A DNA stretch of 64,000 nucleotides, taken from Hybos culiciformis (lineage: Eukaryota > Arthropoda > Insecta > Diptera > Hybotidae). Each line of letters opens with the position of its first letter. Position 1 is the first letter of the stretch. The stretch spans positions 41,851,525 to 41,915,524 of the forward strand of contig OZ023273.1 of the NCBI GenBank assembly GCA_964007475.1. Reading direction: 5' to 3'. Below, piece after piece: positions 60,277 to 64,000 of this stretch. The notes under the pieces were generated by a model. The model was not told the origin of the DNA and ran no database searches. It worked only from the letters and a program-made list of their open reading frames with translations. A program made the translations under genes and the position numbers.

Positions 60277-63200
60277 TAAATAATGAAGCTGATTATTTTT
60301 GTGTTTTCTTAATCAATGGAACTAGATAATCAATGTATATGAGTAAATCACTATTGAGAATAAAATATAGATTTCAAAGAAAAATTTAATCTAATGAAAC
60401 TTGTCTAATCTCTAATGGTCCAAATTAGAAGAACCATAATTTATTCTGAAATGAAAAAGAAAATATGAAAAATATATTTCTTTTAAATAATTTGTACGTA
60501 TAATTTTATTCTTCTTATCTACCGTCAGTTTCAGAAGTAGAATATTCTTTCGGGAGTAATTTTATTTTATCATTAGTCTTTTATTTTAGTTCTTGTGGAA
60601 AAAAAAACATTTTTTGCTGAAATATGATTTTAAAATTAACGTCCTTGTTGTGTTGAAAATTTTTTCTTTCGCAACTTATATCATTAAGCACTGTAAGTAG
60701 GGGAATGTTAGTAGGAAAATCAGAAAATTTTCATTATTTTAGGGTATAGTTTCAAGTCTTAATTCTAGGAAAAAAAAAAATTTTGTTTTTTTGTAATCTA
60801 TGAGTTCGAGCCACAAAATTGATTAACTTGAATTTTGTAAAAATAAATATTATGTAATAGAAGAATAGGTTAACACTAGATCTTGCTCATGTATATTTTC
60901 GTTTATTAACTTCACTGTGGCAAAATATTACTGATTTATCAGAAACTGTATTTTAAATAATCTGGTATTAAATTAAGTTTTATGAAAAAATATTCTTAGA
61001 ATTCTTATTTAAGAGCCTGATAATAAGCTTGCCTTCCATCAGGTTTTTTTTTTCTATATACATAAGCTTCTTAATTTTTTTCGTTATGTGTTATGTTAAT
61101 ATACAATAAATGTTATAGAATTATATTTTCCAATATATACTATTATCAAAAAGTTTAAATTATTTATAAGAATGTAACTGAACCTGGAAGCTTTAATTTT
61201 CAATTCTATCTATAGTTCCCCTTTAAATATTTTTTTAATATCAGGCTTAAACAAGAAAAAAAATTTATTAAGAGGCAAAATAACCTTCATTAACATAAAT
61301 GTATATGTATAATATATGTTTATGTTTACCTACATTATTTTACGTGTAATATCTTAGGATTATTAAAATTTTATTAATTTTAATATCTTTATATTATAAA
61401 TGTTGGTAACCTCTTGCAAAATATTCAAATTTGAAATGCTGATAAAAATTGGAACAAAATACAAAAAAAAAAATTTCAAGTAAATTTGAAATAGAATTTT
61501 AGTTTTTTTTTTAATTTATTTCAGGTGAGCGAAACAAGAAAATATATTATATCACTTTATGTGGTTAATAACCATACCTGAATACATTACATATGTGATT
61601 ATTTTTGCGGATTTGACAAACTATGAAGAAAACAACTATGTATATTGAAGACAATTTCAAAGTTGATGCTATATTAAATTCATGCTCTTGTTTTCACAGG
61701 CAAGAAGTAAAATAAAAATCTTAACTCACAAGACACAAAATAAATTCCTAAGCTGAAAGCGCAAGAAACCTAAGTAGAAAGTTTCGAAAAATCAGAAATC
61801 AAATTTGATTTAAATAAAATTAAAAACTTAAAAATTTATAAAAATAAAGTGCGACAGACTTATTAATTAAATTAATTGATTTCAAAATATAACAGAAATA
61901 ATTATTTTCGCCTTTTCGGTGATTATTATTTGTGGGTTCTTTAATGTCCTAAAAATATCAAAATTTTTTTTCTTCTATGCACTGTTGGCATCTTTACGTA
62001 TTTTTTCCTCTTAAACATTAAATATTATATTTTTGCTATTATGTTGATTTATATTACTTAATGTTGAAATTTTGTTTCTGTTAATTTAAATTTATTGATT
62101 TTTATTAAATTTTAATTTTAACATAAGAAATTCATATTAAATTTTATTTCGTTTACACCATGTGGTATTTATTTCTTATAAAATGAATAAAGAGAGAGTT
62201 AGAGAAGTATTTATGGCAAGTTTAGCAAAATTTAAAAGTAAGTACGTAAATAAACCTAATAAGAATGTGTTTTTAAAAATTTTTTTACTTATTTAAAAAA
62301 AAATTTCTGCCAAAAATATACTAAAAAATTAATATCACCACTACTTTATTGCTTTACGTATACACAGAAATTAAATAATATAATCCGATTATTCTTAATT
62401 CTAAATTCTAAAATATTTTGAAAGGTAGAAAAATGAATAATTGTATTCAATGACCTTAACTTAAATAAGTTATTCTTAATTTAGATAATAAATATTTTTA
62501 ATCTCTACGATGTATTAAGTATTCTTGAATTTATTTCTATAAAGTGATTATTTAATTTGGTGCAACTGAAAGTCGGTACTGATGTAAAATTTTAACAGAT
62601 AAGGCAGACTAACAATAACAATATCCGTTTTATTAAATATGCCAAAAAACAACAAAACTAATTATTTAAATTCTCTAGAGAGGTAATTTTTGTTTTTGTT
62701 TCATATTTAAAATTATCATGGGACTCATGGAAAAACTTACGTTCTTACTTAAGAAGATAAATTAAAAAATTACAAAGTTTTTATAATGAATATTCAATTA
62801 AATTAAGAACAACCGTTTTAGCTATATATATACATTTAATATTATGTATAGCTCACATTTTTAGTGAACTCATAGTTGTACAAAAGAAAACAATATTTAA
62901 TATTAATTTTTTTGTTATATTATTTTTAAAAATTTGTTTGGAAACTGGTTAACAACTAAATTCCTATAATTTTTTTTTTCAAATCAAAATAATTAATTTT
63001 CCACTCTCTTTTATTTTGACATACTACAAATGTACTTACCTGGAAGTTAAAAATTTATTAGAAAAATCGATATTAAGAATAATATTTTCAATTAGATTTG
63101 TTTAGATTCAGAAAAATAAAAATATCTTATCTCTCCTTAATAATCTATTTCTGTATAAAATCCTAAAAACTAAAGTTCTTCTGGTACGCTGATATACCAT

Positions 63201-64000
63201 TGTTTTTTGTTTCGCTTAACTTACAGTGTTGAACATATGAGAGCCTTCTGTTTTTTTTTTTCGAAGCATTAATATAGAATTTTTCAGTACTTATGTAAAG
63301 TCGTTTTTAATTCTTTTATTGTAATATAATGCTAAAAGTGCAAGAACATAAAATAAAAAAAAAAAAAAACATAAATGAAATTCCATTTATTCCTATCTAT
63401 GCAATCATTCTTGTATTATTTTTATGAAAACTAGAAAAATATTGAGAATTATGTTCGTGCATAAATTTATGAATATAAAAACGTAGAATGATTGGAAGGA
63501 ATATAATATACACTTATCTATAGTCTTATACACATAAATATAGTCTTGGGTGTGCCAGTTTTTATTTTAAATATTTAAAAATAATATATACCTTATAAAA
63601 TGCTATATTAAGCTTTTGAACTTACATATTTCTTGACATTTTTTCCCAAACTATATATAGCTAGAGATTACATTTATAATTGTATGTCTTTTTTTACTTG
63701 GTGGATTTCATATTACAAACTTATATACTTAAGTATATTATATTATATACATGAATGTTTCATGATAACACCGTTTATGAGAATTTTTTAAAGAAATTTT
63801 TAAAAAGAAAATTTCAACACGATTTAAAATGATTTAAGGAAAAGGGTGGTGATGGGAATTGAGATTATACAAAATGAACAAAATTTGCATTAATCACTAT
63901 TAACTATCAGGTTATTCTTTATAAAGATTTCCTTAACTGTCTATCTCTGTGTATATTTTTATATAATTTCCGTGTGATTATAATGACAAGTGCTTCTATC

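Larger units (their letters stand above)
52069..64000 (+). other. large filamin intron, runs off the window
   Basis: Nearly 12 kb of AT-rich sequence after the GTGAGT donor of filamin exon 2. I looked for the next expected segment of CH1 (the DIVDGNLKLILGLIW type) and saw no in-frame candidate, so the intron extends past the end. It holds (TA)n near 53216, a 90-nt hairpin at 60187-60276, a GC-richer repeat fragment at 58738-58895, and otherwise no recognisable gene. First introns of this size in filamin often carry enhancers, but none is identifiable by eye. Confidence 0.7.

Overview
This is a very AT-rich (roughly four-fifths A+T by eye), intron-bearing animal sequence with GT-AG splice sites, AATAAA signals and many small inverted-repeat elements. 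The organism is almost certainly an insect. The ZAD zinc-binding domain is an arthropod invention, and the three recognisable genes match insect versions closely. A fly is a reasonable guess, because from memory the Drosophila orthologues of all three named genes lie on chromosome arm 3R. The sequence alone does not settle the order.

Layout. 1-15.2 kb is gene-poor, with two hAT-type elements, a small GCGAC-rich MITE and a strange GC-rich palindromic element. 15.27-17.03 kb (+) is a short four-exon ZAD-domain protein with no C2H2 fingers in the model. 17.0-24.3 kb is intergenic and holds a second GC-rich palindromic element. 24.35-32.05 kb (-) is a complete Vilse/RhoGAP93B (ARHGAP39) orthologue in 16 coding exons: two WW domains, MyTH4 and RhoGAP. 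32.05-33.74 kb is the shared head-to-head intergenic region, with a third GC-rich palindromic element. 33.74-37.31 kb (+) is the mitochondrial RNA helicase SUV3 in 10 exons. 37.3-50.4 kb is intergenic with retroelement tails and MITEs. 50.42-52.07 kb (+) is the first two coding exons of filamin (cheerio), followed by intron to the window end.

The four genes have unrelated jobs: a nuclear ZAD protein, a Rac/Cdc42 GAP in Robo signalling, mitochondrial RNA turnover, and actin crosslinking. Vilse and filamin both act on the actin cytoskeleton.

The most unusual feature is a set of three elements (13013-13580, 21735-22210, 32378-32731). They are built almost entirely from one 9-bp 'word' written alternately forward and reversed between CGCG spacers. 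Two use one word and the third uses a different word throughout, while termini, spacers and hairpin tips are the same. One has a perfect 8-bp target-site duplication and another has 7 of 8. This looks like a non-autonomous DNA transposon lineage whose whole repeated word has been replaced in concert.
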